This document shows positions 13,098-27,262 of a stretch of 64,000 nucleotides of DNA, piece after piece. The position numbers were made by a program, and so were the translations under genes. How positions within the stretch are numbered: position 1 is the stretch's first letter; every line of letters begins with the position of its first letter. The DNA is from Rhizophagus clarus (taxonomy: Eukaryota; Glomeromycota; Glomeromycetes; Glomerales; Glomeraceae): assembly GCA_015698045.1 (NCBI GenBank), contig BLAL01000236.1, forward strand, positions 248,001 to 312,000, written 5' to 3'. Under the pieces are notes generated by a model, which made no database searches, had not been told where the DNA came from, and saw only the letters and a program-made list of their open reading frames with translations.

Positions 13098-13111
13098 GAA
13101 TTTAAATTCAA
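13098..13111. repeat. LINE target-site copy 3
   Basis: GAATTTAAATTCAA between the truncated copy and the 3' end of LINE copy 2. Confidence 0.88.
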
Positions 13112-13368
13112 GGCAAACGCAGCATAGTAGCCAATATCTTTATTAAGTAATATTTAATCGATACAATTTATAAAAATAAAAAGAAAACAAAAATAAAATA
13201 AAACTAACTAAAAATAAAGCTATATAGTCTCCTAAGTAAAAATAAAGTAATAAAGACTAATCTAAAAGAATAATCGCATTACACTAAATTTCTCTAAATC
13301 TTCCCCCTTGATATGTTCCAACCAAAGTAGAAGCAACTATGCTAACATAATAACAGATAACACGCCCA

Positions 13369-16300
13369 CTATAAAAATCGACATCCCATTCTGCAAAAGC
13401 TGTTATTAAGTAGCACCGTTAGATGACCCATAAAACCCGACAAATGATTATACCATAGTAATCTCTGAGTCATCGAGTTCTTAATCCAATCAGTTCCGGA
13501 GTTACGTGAAATCACGAGATGGGTCGGAGGAGGTAGCGAGGAGAAGGGCACATACGTGGAAGCAGGCAAATTAGAAAGCCGAGGAGTAGTTTTTAATTTA
13601 AGAGTAATGTGCATCGCATCTTCCCATCTACTTTTGTCATAGGTACGCGGATTCCAGATGCGTCTTCTAAGTTTCTGGATAAAATTGTTGTGAATCGCAG
13701 CTACAACCTTCATAGCAGACTGCCTAGGAATGGATAATTCTACGAATAAATCGATAAAAAGTTTGGGCAAACAACCCCGAATGAGAGCATACGAGGACCA
13801 ATTAGAAGAGGAAATAGACCAGCAAGAAAGAGAAGAAAGCTTCCTGATCATCGAAGTGGGATCCACATCAGCCAATTCACCAGCTTCACGAAGCTTGGAG
13901 AATAAATGATTCTGGTAGGATTGAAAAATCTGATGCATAGCGATACGTCATTTAGAGCAGAGAATGAGATGCATCAGGTCTTCTTTGCGAATGCAGCAGG
14001 AGCGACACGTTAAAAGATCAATATAAAGGTCCGGACGTGTAATTTTCAACTTCTCCAGGAGAGGCAAGTCATCAAGGAAAAGCTTAAATTTAAAAGTGTA
14101 ATGTCTTGAAGCGTGGTGAGCTTGGAAGGAAGCGTCGTGAGATGGAGAGTAATTAAGGGTGAACCAAATAAGATCCCAGTCAGCGATATAATCATCCCGA
14201 TCAGTCAAACAAAAAGTAAACTGAAAGCGTTTGAGTGATAAAAGGTCCTTCATATAGGTAGCCTGATAATAAACTTTAAAGAGGCGCCTAGGATTGGATT
14301 CACAAATAATGTTGTCGTAAACCAGGCGGACGTTGTGTGAGGAGGTGATGATGGCCTCAGAAAGGGGAAAAGCATCATCTGACTGATGCGCAGAGTTAGC
14401 AAGAGAGTCGGCAAAATCATTCCAATAATTGCCATCGTGACCTTTGACTTTAACGGGAAGAACAGACAGTTGTTTTCTGCGAATACAACATTCTATAGCG
14501 GCCCAAAGTTCAAAATTGGTGGTTTTGTAATAGAAATGACTGTTAGTATAGGTAGAGGAAGCGCAAGAACGCAAACCATCTATAGCGGCTTGAGAATCTG
14601 TGTATAAAGAAACAACAGAATCTTCGGGAGTAACGCTTAAAGCAGCATAAATCGCAGCGGTTTCAGCTCTAGTGGAGGAAGGCCAATTGCGGATAGTGCC
14701 ATGTGCATAAGTAGCAACAGAGTTTAAATATCCAGCATCATGAATAATCTGGACCCAAGACCAACCCATTGAGACCTCAGGTGAACCTAAGTTTATAAGA
14801 GAACCATCGGTATAATACTGGTAATGAGAACCTGGCGGAAGAACAACAGAAGAAGGAAGATCAGACGAGCCGCATAAAGGTGGAGGATCTGCCGTATCAC
14901 CATTCACCGCGAGGAGGGAAGAAGAAAAATCAGGAGGAATAGATAAACGCGCGTAGTATGAAACCACCATGGTACAAAGGTCTGCCCAGGAGTAGGGTGA
15001 AACCACTTCCGTAGTATTCAGCCGAATGCGCTCATTATGGGTAGGAAGAATCAAAGATCTTAAAAGGGAGACCGTGAAAGTACACCTGGGTTCGACAGTG
15101 GTGTATTTATTAGCAGCAGGGAAGGGAACATGAGCATCACAACCCGGGCATGGGTGAAGATGGATAACATCACCAGGAGAGGAAAGGCAATCAGATGTCC
15201 AATGAACAATTATACAAGTGTCTTTCTTAGGCTGAACGGTAAGCTGTTTGCCAAAAAGAGGAGCAGCATTGCCATCTAGTGTAACAAGCCAATGCCTATT
15301 CTTTTGATTAGTAGTAACACCAGGAACTAAAGAAACAACGGGAACTTCTGTAGGAGAACACACGTAATGATCGTATAAACGATCGTGCGAGTCAGGGATG
15401 GTAGTAGTAGCCTGAATATCCAAGTACCATTTATGTGGGAGAGAACGACCACGTTTGTCAGCCAATAGAGCAATATAAGCAGTCTGATAGGCGGTTCAGG
15501 AAACAAGATGGGTGCCAGTGGGCGTGATCAATTGCGAGAGATAATACAAATGACGTCTTCGGAGAACTTTAAGGCAAGCCTTGAAAGTTTTAGGGCTCAT
15601 ACATGAATATAAAGGAGTATGGCCAGGTAGAGTAAGATCCGGACATAGTGAAGTGGAATTAGCATGTTGCAGCCGGAAGGGGGTGGATACCATGGAAGCA
15701 AGAGTGCAGGCGATATAATCACATTTAAAAGCATTCATATTGGACCATAAAGACCAATTAGCCACCATCAAAGGAGAAACAGGAATCAAAAATTGAAATT
15801 GAATCAACATTAATCTATAAACAAATAAACGTTGAATAAAAGAAGTAGTAGAATTAGCCATTAAAAACAAATTATTAACATGACATTGAATCAAATGAGA
15901 AGACAAATTGATCAATCCCAAAGCTTGGGAAAGATATAAAATAGGATTGGGAAGAGCTTGAGAAAAGTTAGCCTTCTGCTTGACCAGCGAGCGGACGAGT
16001 CTTGTAGCGATATAACAGTCCTTATCCGAAAGGTGAGTGACTTGTATACGGTATTCAAGCTTAGGGATGAGCACCGTATTGTAAAGGTAAACGACCTGCT
16101 TGGCCGTGAGTTTAGCCGGGCAGAGAGTAGCGGCGAAGAGATTGCATTCATTAGCAATTTGTTTTTTGACAAAATCCCTAGAGCCTTTAATGTTGAACCA
16201 AACCCCTAAAAACCGAAAAGAAGAGGTAATAGAGATGGGGGTAACTGAAATAGAAGAAATACTATTTAAAGAGGATAAAGATAAATTAAACTCCACAGGG

Positions 16301-18953
16301 GAGATATCAGAAGTGGTGGTTAGGGGTAGAGAATTTGATATCAAGACGTATTTGTGGTGATTGGCAGAAGTGTTGTTCAGTGCATAAAATTCTTCCGTGA
16401 TGGATAGCATATGTTCCAGACCAGCTTTGGACGAAGAGATCAGGCTAGAATCATCCATAAAGACCAGATTGTTAATCAAAAGGGTGGATGTCTCATCAAG
16501 AGGCGTTGAAAGAAGTGATGAAGATCGCAAAATATAAGGATCCAGCATCTCTTTCTTTAGTACAGACAAGAGGGGATTGATATATATGACCCAGAGAAGT
16601 GGAGAAATCACCTTGCCTTGGTCAATACCAATGCAGATCCGGTAAGAAGGAGTATCACCATGAGCAGTAAAAACTCGATTTGATCGATTCATAAAAAGTG
16701 ACAAAATGAGTTTGATGGAAGAAGCGGGTAAGCGAATACGTTCCAAAGCGAATTTCAACATAGTAAGATGAACAGAGTCGAACGCTTTAGAGATATCCTG
16801 AGAGAGAATCCACAGAGGGGAATTGGTACAATTAGCATCATGAATAATAGATTCTAAAGTTATAATAGGATCACGGCAAGTTCCTCCAGGTAGGTCAGCG
16901 AAATTACCACCAGTGAGAACATTATGAGCAGCGAGGATGGAAGATAAGCGGTTGTAAAAGAGCTTGACAAATGATTTTTGGATAACTTCCAAAAGCGTGA
17001 TGGGCCGAGTATTTTGTAATTGGCATCGCCATTCATGTGGTTTAGGAATAGGAAAAACCATAGCTTGACGCCATAGATCTGGAATGTCAGCGGAAGCAAA
17101 ACATTTACAGATCAAAATTAAAAGTAGAGCGTTGGCGGTAGGGCCAAGGTGTTTAAGCATTTCGTAAGTAATCATGGAGGGGCCTGGGGCTTTGCCATTG
17201 GGCATAGAGGAAATTGTGCTTAACCATTCTTCCAAGGAAGGGGGAGATAAGAGAGAATCATAGATCACAGGTGAAACTGAATCCATGGGTGAATACTCAG
17301 ATCGCCATCTATCGGCAAAGCAGATAGGTGTAGAGGCGGGGTAGATTTGACGGGAATCGCGTTCTGGAAATGGGTGACCACAGCATCAGAAATATCCAAA
17401 GGGTCTGTCAATAGGCGAGGAGCGGTAGGATGGTCGATAAAAACACGGTCTAACACGATCCTTTGGCGCGAACGAGAGAGCGCTAAATTGATGAAAGAGG
17501 AAATGTCAGTGTCAAAATTGAGATCACGCTTCTCAATGTGAGATTTGATAGAAAGGTCTTGATATTCTTTTTCTTTTAAAAGGTGTAAACCTCTTAATAA
17601 AGAAGAGGAATGAGATAAAATATCAAAAATACGTTTGAAATTGTCTGCCCGACAGGAAGATAAAGTAGTGGGTAAAATGGGAATAGTAGAAAAACAAGAT
17701 TTATAAAGGCGAAATATATTTCCCAAACGAATAAGGTAAATGGACCATTTACGGTCATGTGAAGAAGAAAAGGAATGCGGATATTTCTGCAAAAGTCTAA
17801 CAGAATGAAGAACCCGATTAAGGAAACGATAGTATTGTACGAGAGTTTCCAGATCCTTAGGAAGTTTTGGGATATGATCATTTATGATCGTGCGTGAGGG
17901 TAAATATTCGCACATCCGGTTGATATGCCAAGAGGCAAAAGTAGTGGGGGTACATTATAAGCAGCATTTATATGGGCCGAGAAGTCATCCCACAGAGCTG
18001 GAGAAATAGAGTCCAAAAGAAAAATACGACGTGTGTGTCTTTTGAGTTGACGAGCACAGGCCAATTTGATAGAAGAGCGCAGGAGGGAGGAGTCAAAATA
18101 AGTGATGACAGGGTAGAGAACTATCACAGGCATCAGAAATGATAGAAGTAAGCAAAAAGGATTTTAAAAGAGGACACGACTAAATATAGTCTATGCGAGT
18201 AATAATGTCAGCACGATGAAAAGTGTCCAGAGAGTCAGAGAAATTGACGGGAGTAAAGTCCATGTAACCATTGCTCAAAAGGAAATTAAAGAGTCTGTGG
18301 ATACGTTTAGAGGCAATTTGCGGTTGATTGAAAAATATGGGGTAAAATTGATCTAAATGCATATTAAAATCCCCACAGATAGCGTGGTGAAAGCCTAGTC
18401 GCTTAGTGTCCGAGAGGGCATGGATGAACAAATCTATAGTGGAGTCGCGTAAGGCTTGATCCAAGGTAGGGGGTATGTAGACTACAAAAATACGCAGCTT
18501 AATGTTGCCTTTGAAATACAAATCAACAGAAAGCAGGCGTGACGAATGGGAAGTGTATGTGTGGACGTGAGGAGCTAAGGAATTTTCGATGAATAACGAA
18601 ACACCGCCAGAAGAGCGGATGTGTTGTGAGGTATCCAAGGAAGAAGAAAAAACAGTATAATTAGAGAGGCGTTTTAATAAAAATTGCATTTGCTTGGGGT
18701 GTAAATGGGTGTTAACGACACCACCTAGGGAGATATGTTTAAGAGAAAAGAAATTGTTTAAAAGTTCAATTTTGTTGTGAGAATGCGTTTTTAAACCATT
18801 AATATTAAGTGAAGAAATATTAAAAGAATTGGAGAGGGGAGGGGGTAAGGAAATAGAAGAAAATAAAGAGTCTTGTAAAGAAAGATTTTCTACATCTACA
18901 GGGTTAGGAGGATTACGAACGAAAGAATCGTAATTAAAATTATTGTCCGTTAT
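13369..18953 (-). pseudogene. LINE copy 2 ORF2: endonuclease-RT-RNase H, broken
   Basis: The expected start codon at 18953-18951 reads ATA (I-TDNNFNYDSF) where copies 1, 3 and 4 have ATG. Breaks seen against copy 4: TAG at 18180-18182 (TGG expected, RIDYIW), an 11-bp deletion near 18117, a one-base loss near 17948, a 36-bp in-frame deletion near 17905 between GTAAA repeats, a frameshift near 17310, TGA at 15496 (TGG expected) and TGA at 13948 (a CGA-type Arg expected). The RT region (15496-17286) is otherwise long and intact with QDISKAFDS, IDQGKVISPLLW and FMDDSS. RNase H residues TDGS, RAE and YTDSQAA and the GHDGNYWNDFAD block are visible at 13948-15465. Confidence 0.86.
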
Positions 18954-18999
18954 TAAAACACTATGATAAATTAGACGGGAAAGAAGAGAAGGGGAACAA

Positions 19000-21217
19000 T
19001 TAATTGGAACTGGCTGTATTAGCTGAGTTCGAGGTAGTAGAGGTGTTAATTGATCCAATAAAGCCGCTAATAGAGGCTACGAGCATGTCCATTTTACTTT
19101 TAATGGCTGAATGCTTTTCATTGATAGCCTGGATTTCAGTGCTAGCGTGTTTCGGGGAGGGGATAGGAGCAGAAGGCGTAATAACAGCTGAGGATGAAGT
19201 GCTAGCGGGAACTATATGAGACGTCGAAGGGACGAAATCAGGTAAAAGTAGGTTGAGAGGACGCGAAGGTGATATGACATGAAGAGAATCATGCGTAGCA
19301 GAGGATTTAGAGACGTCCGGCTGATCAATGTTCATGTCAGAAGATTGTGTGGTGTTGGGTACGGAGGACAAAGGTTGAAGACCAATATGTTGCTCAATTC
19401 GAGTCATACGTTAGTCATTTAGTTCAAGCGCAGTGATGCGGTCACGTACGTCAGCCATGTCTTGCTGTAAAGCCTTTAGCAAAGACAAAATTTCACAGGC
19501 ATCCTGTTGGGATAAAGAAGGAGGCTTATTGTGCGCCGTGGAAAGAGGAGGAGTGCGCAGTGCAGAAGAGAATGCGACTGAACGGTCGCGCTTTTTATTG
19601 GATTTAGAGCGATTATGTTGAATGTTGGGGGTGTTAACTTTGGACTGAGCAGAAGAAGATTGTTGGGTGTGAGAGGGTCGAGAGTTATCAGGGCCCTTAG
19701 AGCGTGAACGCGAGTGAGAACATGAGCGGGAAATATTTTTGGGTTGAGAGGGCTGTCCAACGTGAAAACGTTCTTTGAGTGCAGCCACAGGGTTTCGATC
19801 GTGAGTTCTGCCCCGTTGTTGTCGGAGTGGGCATTGATTAGGAGCACACCCTAATTTACCACATCAATGGCAGAGTTTGTTGGTGTCGTCGGGGAGATTC
19901 CATTGTAGAGTGTGACCTTAATAGCCGATGAGTTGTTCCATAGCGGCATCCGGGAAGGGAAAGTGATATAGGCCCATCTTTTGGGTTTATAGGAATTGAG
20001 AGATAGGGGGACGTTAACAGCTTTAGCACCAAGTTCTCTGATGAGGGGAGTTAAATCGATGTCCTTAGTATTAGGGGGTAACTGAGTGAGGGTGGCGACA
20101 AATGCGCGACGAGAAGATTTCTGATCCACCGTGTAGTGACACGGGTTAACTCTTAGGCAGGTCGAAAAACAATATACTGCCCATTGGGAATCAAACCGGG
20201 CAATTGACTGTGCAGAATCATAGACAATTCGAGCTTGCTGAACTTTGGCATTTTTCCTGGAGTAAACTCGATAGGATGTGATGTTACCGAATTTCTTGAA
20301 GTAGGATATGACATTTTCTTTAGTGAGAAAGAAAGGGATGTCAGTGACTTGAATGGCTTGGAGATCTTCATTACTCCAGAGCTGCCTGGGATATACTTGC
20401 CACCCATTCCTCAAAAAGGAAATTTAAACAATGAGATCGACATTAAATCATTGTCTAAATTTCCTTTTTTGGGGAATAGGCGGCAAGTATAGCCTGGGAT
20501 AGTGTGCATAAAATACAAGGTCAGGGAACTGCTGATGGGCAGCACCAACACAAGCATCACGTGCCGCCATAGTTTGGAAGTGAATAACGAGGCGCTTGGA
20601 ATCACCAGAACCAGTCATACGTGCTTTACCAGTGTACGATTCATACATTTCCAAAAAGGTGTTGTTAACTGCATCGATTAATGCCTTATTTGTTGGAAAG
20701 TTTTTTAGAGTTTCAGGGGCTGAGTTAGGAGCGGCCGCAGCTTGGTAATCATTTTTATTGAAGGAAAAGGTAGAAGACGGGATAGGTATTTGATCAACAG
20801 GGGAATCATCAGCAGTGGCCTTATTAGGCGACACGTTAGGGGGGATGCAGAAGTCGTTGTTCTGGCATGCATAGACGCATTGAGGCTGTTAGACGCGTCA
20901 TTGGTGGGCGCAGAGGAGGCCGCAGCACTGTTCGGGGGAGAGGAAAGAGAAGTTGAAGCAGTATTATTTTCTTTGGAAGGAGAAGAGAGACCATCTACTC
21001 CAACATCAGCCGCTGTACCGGCGACGAAGTCTTTATCTATAGTATTTGCGGAGAGAGTTCTAGTGCGTTTCTGCTGAGCGGTGCTTTCACCGTCAGAGCT
21101 GGAGTTGTCAGAGTTATTATTGTTATTTCTTTTATTATGACGGTGGGCCCTTCTACTATTAGTATTAGGGAGACCGCTGCCTCATCGAGCAACGTTTTGA
21201 GGGGTGCGCGAGGACAT
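19000..21217 (-). pseudogene. LINE copy 2 ORF1: RRM-like / zinc-knuckle protein, broken
   Basis: An ATG at 21217 opens MSSRTPQNVAR and is followed at once by TGA at 21182-21184 (CGA in copies 1, 3 and 4). Further damage: a six-G run at 20839-20844 where copy 4 has seven (frameshift), the foldback element at 20393-20491, a 10-bp deletion near 19951, a TAA near 19918, TGA in the zinc-knuckle Arg codon near 19865, and TAA at 19411 (CAA, Gln in copy 4). The ALQQDMADVRDRITALELND helix and the C-terminal part remain readable. Confidence 0.82.
20393..20491. mobile_element. Small foldback (MITE-like) insertion with 9-10 bp target duplication
   Basis: About 98 bp, absent from copies 1, 3 and 4. It begins ATACTTGCCACC and ends GGCGGCAAGTAT, and almost its full length pairs with itself (AAAAAGGAAATTTAAACAATGA against TCATTGTCTAAATTTCCTTTTTT). 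GCCTGGGAT(A) stands directly on both sides (20384-20393 and 20492-20501), while copy 4 has one related GTCTGGGAT. A 9-10 bp duplication is typical of Mutator-like elements, so this is plausibly a non-autonomous MULE derivative; that class call is inference. Confidence 0.75.
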
Positions 21218-21308
21218 TTTAGATAGGAAAACTATAAGTTTATACGATAAGTTTGTCTTGAGAAAAAAATGGACAGAGTGATCAGCAGAAAAAGGTGCGC
21301 AGATCATT

Positions 21309-21322
21309 GAATTTAAATTCAA
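21309..21322. repeat. LINE target-site copy 4
   Basis: GAATTTAAATTCAA between the 5' end of copy 2 and the 3' end of copy 3. Confidence 0.88.
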
Positions 21323-21578
21323 AGCAAACGCGGCATAGTAGCCAATATCTTTATTAATCATTATTTACTCGATACAATTTACATAAGATAAAAAGAAACA
21401 AAAGAAAATAAAACTAACTAAAAACAAAGCTATATAGTCTCCTAAGTAAAAATATAGTAATAAACCTATCCTAAAAGAATAAATCGCATTACACTAAATT
21501 TCCCTAGATCTTCCCCCTTGATATATTCCAACCAAAGTAGAAGCAACTATGCTAACATAATAATGGATAACACGCCCA

Positions 21579-24500
21579 CTATAAAAATCGACATCCCATC
21601 CTGCAAAAGCTGTTATTAAATAGCACCGTTAGACGACCCATAAAACCTGACAAATGTTTATACCATGGTAAACCTTGAATCATCGAGTTCCTAATCCAAT
21701 CAACTTCGGAGTCACGTGGAGTCACGAGATGGGTCGGAGGAGGTAAAGAAGAGTAAGGCACATACGAAATGGCAGGCAAATTAGACGGCCGAGGAGTAGT
21801 TTTCAATTTAAGAGTAATGTTCATCGCGTCCTCCCATTTACTTTTGTCATAAGTACGCGGATTCCAGATACGTTTCCTAAGCTTCTGGATGAAATTGTTG
21901 TGAATCGCAGCTACGACCTTCATAGCAGACGGTCTGGGAATAGATAATTCAACAAATAAGTCAATAAACATGACAGGCAAACAACCCCAGATGAGCGCGT
22001 AAGAGGACCAGTTAGAAGAAGAAATGGTCCAACAAGAAAGAGAATAGAGTTTCCTGAGCAAGGGTGTAGGATCCTGATCAGCCAAAACACCGGCTTTATG
22101 AAGCTTAGAAAATAAATGATTTTGATAAGATTGCAATATTTGATGCATGACAGATCATCGTTTAGAGCAGAGGATCAAGTGCATCAAGTCCTCCATGCGA
22201 TCTCGGCATGAACGGCACGTGAGAAGATCGATATAGAGATCAGAGCAGGTGAGTTTTAACTTCTCCAGGAGAGGCAAATCATCGAGGAAGAGTTTAAACT
22301 TGAAGGTGTAGTGTCGCGTAGCGTGAGAAGCCTGGAAGGAAGCATCATGAGCCGGGGAGAAATTAAGAGTAAACCAGGTAAGTTCCCAGTCCACTACATA
22401 GTCGTCTCTATCGTACAGGCAATGTAAAAATTGAAAGCGTCTGAGAGATAAGAGGTCCTTCAAAAAGGTGGCCTGGAAATGGAGCTTGAAAAGCCGCCTG
22501 GGATTGGATTCGCAAACCACCGTGTCATACACCAGGCAGACGGGATGCGAGGAAGTGTAAGCGTCCACGGGCAAAAGAGGAGCCATATCAGAGTAATGAG
22601 CAGAATTCGCAAGAGAATCAGCGAATTTGTTCCAGTAATTGCCATCATGACCTTTGACTTTGACGGGAGAAACCGTGAGATAATTGGTATGAACGAGTTG
22701 CTCAATAGAAGCCCACAGCTCGAAGTTAGTAGTTTTGTAAAACAGACGACTATTAGAATAGGAAGAAGATGCACACAGTCTCAGACCATCAATGGCAGCT
22801 TGGGAGTCCGTGTAAATGGTAACAGTAGAGTCAGCTGGATTGATGCTTAAAGCAGCGTAAATTGCAGCAGCTTCAGTTCTGGTAGAAGAAGGCCAATTTT
22901 GTATAGTGCCATGCGTATATGCAGCAACAGAGTTAAGATATCCAGCATCAGGAATTAGTTGGACCCAAGACCAACCCATCGAGACTTCAGGTGTTCCAAG
23001 GTTAATCAAAGAACCATCAGTATAATAATGATAATGAGAACCCGATGGGAGGGGAGCCGATGAAGAGAGTAAATTTTGATCGACCACAAGAGGAGCCACA
23101 ACAGGAGCATCCACGACCACTAAAGAAGAAGAAGAAAAATCTGGCAAAAGATCAAGGCGCCGATAATAAGGAATTACCGTGATACCAAGATCGGCCCAAG
23201 TATAAGGAGAAAGGACTTCTGAAGTAGATTGACGAATACGTTCACAATTTGTAGGCAAAATCATAGAACGCAACAAAGAAATTGTGAGGGTGCAGCGAGG
23301 TTGGACGGCAGAATATTTATTAGCCGAAGGGAACGGAACATGCGCATCACAGCCTGGACATGGACGAAGGCGAATAACATCACCAGGAGAAGAGAGACAG
23401 TCAGATATCCAATGAACGATCACACAGGTATCTTTTTTGGGTTGGACGCTAAGCTGTTTGCCGAAAAGAGGAGCATCGTTGCCATCAAGCGTGATGAGCC
23501 AATGCCGATTTTTCTGCGTTGTGGTAGCACCAGGAAGTAAAATAATAGAAGAGGTAACAGAAGGAGGCCGTACATACTGATCAGACAACTGATCATGAGA
23601 GCTGGGAATAGTCATATGGGTCTTAATGTCCAAGTACTATTTATGAGGGAGAGAACGACCACGCTTATCCTCAAGTTGGGCGATATAGGCAGTCCGATAA
23701 GCAGTCCAAGAAATGAGATGAGAGCCAGATGGCGCAATTAATTGCGATAAATAATAAAGGTGGCGTTTTCGAAGGACCTTGAGGCAAGCTTTAAAAACAT
23801 GCGGGCTCATACACGAGTATAAAGGGGTATGGCCAGGAAGAGTAAGGTCCGGGAACGCTGAAGAGAAATGAGCATGTTGCAAACAGAAGGGGGTAGAAAC
23901 CATGGAAGCAATAGTGCACGCGATATAGTCACACTTAAAAATATTCATGTTGGACCATAAGGACCAATCATCAACCGTCAAAGGAGAAATGGGAATCAAA
24001 AACCTAAATTGTATCAACATTAATCTATAAATAAATAAACGCTGAATAAAGGGTGTAGAAGAATTAGCCATCAAAAATAAATTATTAACATGACATTGTA
24101 TCAGATGAGAAGATAAATTAATCAGTCCCAAAGCTTGGGAAAGATAAAGTATAGGGTTAGGGAGAGAACGGGAAAAGTTAGCCTTATGTTTGACAAGTGA
24201 CCGTACAGATCGCGTAGCAGCATAACAATCTGAAGCTGAAAGGTGGGTAACTTGCATACGGTACTCGAGTTTAGGAATGAGCACCGAGTTATAGAGGTAA
24301 ACCACTTGTTTAGCTGAGAGCTTGGCCGGGTGAAGAGTGGTGGCGAAGGAGTTACATTCACTGGTGATTTGTCTTTTAACAAAATCGCGAGAGCCTTTGA
24401 TATTAAACCATACTCCTAAAAAGCGAAAAGAAGAAGTAATAGAAAGAGGAGTAACGAAGATGGAAGGAATATCGTTCAAAGACGATAAGGACAAGTGAAA

Positions 24501-27213
24501 TTTCACAGGGAGAACAGCGGATGTAGTGGTTAAAGGCAATGAATTAGATATCAAGACATATTTCTGATGGTTAGCAGAAGTATTATTCAACGAATAGAAT
24601 TCTTCAGTGATAGATAACATATGCTCCAGTCTAGCCTTCGATGAAGAAATAAGAGTAGAATCATCCATAAAGACCAGGTTGTTAATAGAGATATCAGGAA
24701 TAGAGACCGTATCAGTGGAAGTTAATGATGGGGACCGTAAAACGTAAGGATCTAACATCTCATTTTTCAAAACAGTCAGAAGAGGATCGATGTAGATAAC
24801 CCATAAGAGTGGGGAAATCACTTCGCCTTGGTCTATGCCAATGCGAACCCGGTAAGAAGAAGTCTCACCGTGAGCAGTAAACACCCGATTAGAACGGTTC
24901 ATGAAAAGAGATAAAATAAGCGTGATAGCAGTCGCAGGTAGACGTATGCGTTCCAAAGCGAATTTCAACATAGTAAGGTTGACAGAATCAAAAGCTTTGG
25001 AGATATCTTGCGATAAAATCCAAAGGGGAGAGTTGTTGTGATTGGCATCATGAATGATGGACTCAAGAGTGATGATGGGATCACGGCAGGTACCCCCTGG
25101 TAGCCCCGCAAAATTGCCTCCTTTACGAACATTCTGGGCAGCTAGAGCGGTAGATAAGCGGTTGTAAAAAAGTTTAACAAAGGCTTTTCGGATTACTTTC
25201 AGAAGCGTGATGGGACAGATATTTTCAATTGGCAACGCCATTCGTGCGGCTTGGGGATAGGAAAAACCATGGCTTGTCACCAAAGATCAGGAATGTTAGC
25301 AGAAGCAAAACATTTGCAGATCAGGATTAAAAGTAAAGAATTGGCAATAGGTCCCAAATGTTTGAGCATTTCATAGGTAATCATGGAAGGGCCGGGAGCT
25401 TTGCCATTGGGCATAGAAGAAACCGTAGAAAGCCATTCCTCTAAGGAAGGGGGAGACAATAGAGAACTATAGATATCAGGAGAAATTGAGTCTATGGGTG
25501 AGTATGCAGAGCGCCATCGATCAGGTAAAGCTGATACATGCGAGGGCGAAGAGGATTTGATAGGGACTGCATGTTGGAAGTGATTAACCACAGCGTCAGA
25601 AATATCTTGTGGATCCGTCAACAATTGAGGAGTGGTAGGATGATCAATAAAGACGCGATCCAACACGATGCGGCGACGCGAGCGAGAAAGCGCTGCGTTG
25701 ATAAATGAAGAGATGTTAGTATCGAAATCCTGATCACGAGATGCAAGGTGAGCCTTGATAGAAGAATCCTGAAACTCTTTTTCTTTCAAAAGATGTAAGC
25801 CTCTTAATAATTTAGAGGCATGTGAAAGCGTACAGAATAAAGAATTAAAATTATCCGTCCGACAAGAAAGTAAAGTTGAAGGTAAAACAGGGACGGAGGA
25901 AAAAACAGATTTATACAAATTAAATATATTATTTAATCTAATCAAATAGCTAGACCATTTATTGTCATGGAAGGAAGAAAAGGTTTGCGGGTATTTACGC
26001 AATAATCTAACAGAGTGAAGAATGCGATTGAGGAAGCGGTAATGCTGTATTAGGGTTTCTAAATCTTTAAGGAGTTTAGGGGTATGGTCATTACCAACAG
26101 TTCGTGCGGGCAGGATAGCATTAGCGCCAGCGATAATATTAGTGTGTAAATATTCACACATATGATTAACGTGCCAAGAGGCAAATACAATGGGAGAAAT
26201 GTTACATAGAGTGTCAACATGAGCAGAAAAGTCCTCCCATTGCGAAGGGGTAACCGAATCAAAAGAAAATATACGACGAGAACGTCGTTGAAGCTGCCGA
26301 GCACGTGCTGGCTTGAGAAAGGAAGATAAAAAGGAAAAATCGTAATAGGTAATAACAGGATTATGATCAGAAAGGCTAAGATCACGCACGTCAAAAATGA
26401 CAGAGGTGAGTAAAAATCGTTTAAGAAGGGGACAAGACCAAACATAGTCAATACGGGAAACAACATCCACACGATGATAGGTACCCAAAGAGGTAGAGGA
26501 AAAATTGATAGGAGTAAAATCGACATATCCATTCGTTAAAAGAAAATTAAAGAGGCGATGGATACGTTTGAAAGCGATTTGGGGTTAATTAAAAAATAGA
26601 GGGTAGAATTGGTCTAGGTGCATATTAAAGTCACCACAAACGGCGTGATGGAAACCTAATCGTTTGGCGTCTGACAAGGCGAGAATAAGGAGGTCAATAG
26701 TTTCATCGCGCAAGGATTGATCAGAAGTAGGAGGGATATAAACAACAAAAATTCGAAGCTTAACGTTGCCTTTGAAGTAGAGGTCAACAGAAAGCAATCG
26801 GGATGAAAGTGAGGTATAAGTGTGAACATGAGAAGCCAAAGAATTCTCAATAAAGAGAGAAACCCCCCCAGAAGAACGAACATGTTGGGAGGTATCCAAA
26901 ACAGAAGAAAAAACAGTATAATTAGAAAGTCGTTTAGACAAAAAATGCACTTGTTTAGGATGTAGATGGGTGTCAACGACACCACCAAAAGAGATGTGTT
27001 TAAGGGAAAAGAAGTCATTTAAAAGCTCGATCTTATTCTGTGAAAACATCTTAAGACCGTTAATGTTAAGAGAGGAAATATTAAAGGAATTGCAAGGGAA
27101 GAGTGAAGGAGAAGTAGAAGAAAATAAAGAATCTTGTAGGGTAAGGTTATCTATGTCTATGGGGTTGGGGGATTGCGAACAAAAGAATCGTAATCAAAAT
27201 TATTGTCCGTCAT
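21579..27213 (-). pseudogene. LINE copy 3 ORF2: endonuclease-RT-RNase H, broken
   Basis: Starts ATG at 27213 (MTDNNFDYDSFVRNPP). Breaks against copy 4: a one-base deletion near 27172, TAA at 26585 (CAA, before PQIASKR), TGA at 25277 (Arg of LWRQAM), a one-base loss in an A run near 25229, TAG at 23637 (TGG, HKWYLD) and TGA at 22155 (Arg after CSKR). Otherwise the domains are well preserved: GDFNMHL, SDHNPV, QDISKAFDS, DQGEVISPLLW, FMDD, YYTDGS, RTEAAAI, YTDSQAA, GHDGNYWNKFADSLA and the C-terminal TCRSCRDR...H...C motif. Confidence 0.87.
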
Positions 27214-27262
27214 TATAGCACTATGATAAAATCAGACGGGAAAAGTATAAGGAGAAGGGCAA

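Larger units (their letters stand above)
13112..21308 (-). mobile_element. LINE copy 2 (subfamily B), decayed
   Basis: About 8.2 kb on the minus strand, same organisation and 3' end as the others. ORF1 N-terminus (MSSRTPQNVAR) and several ORF2 segments (SPVIYDSLLS, GPTANALLL) group it with copy 4. It carries a small foldback insertion at 20393-20491 inside ORF1. The 5' end reads ...GTGCGCAGATCATT before the target motif. Confidence 0.88.
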
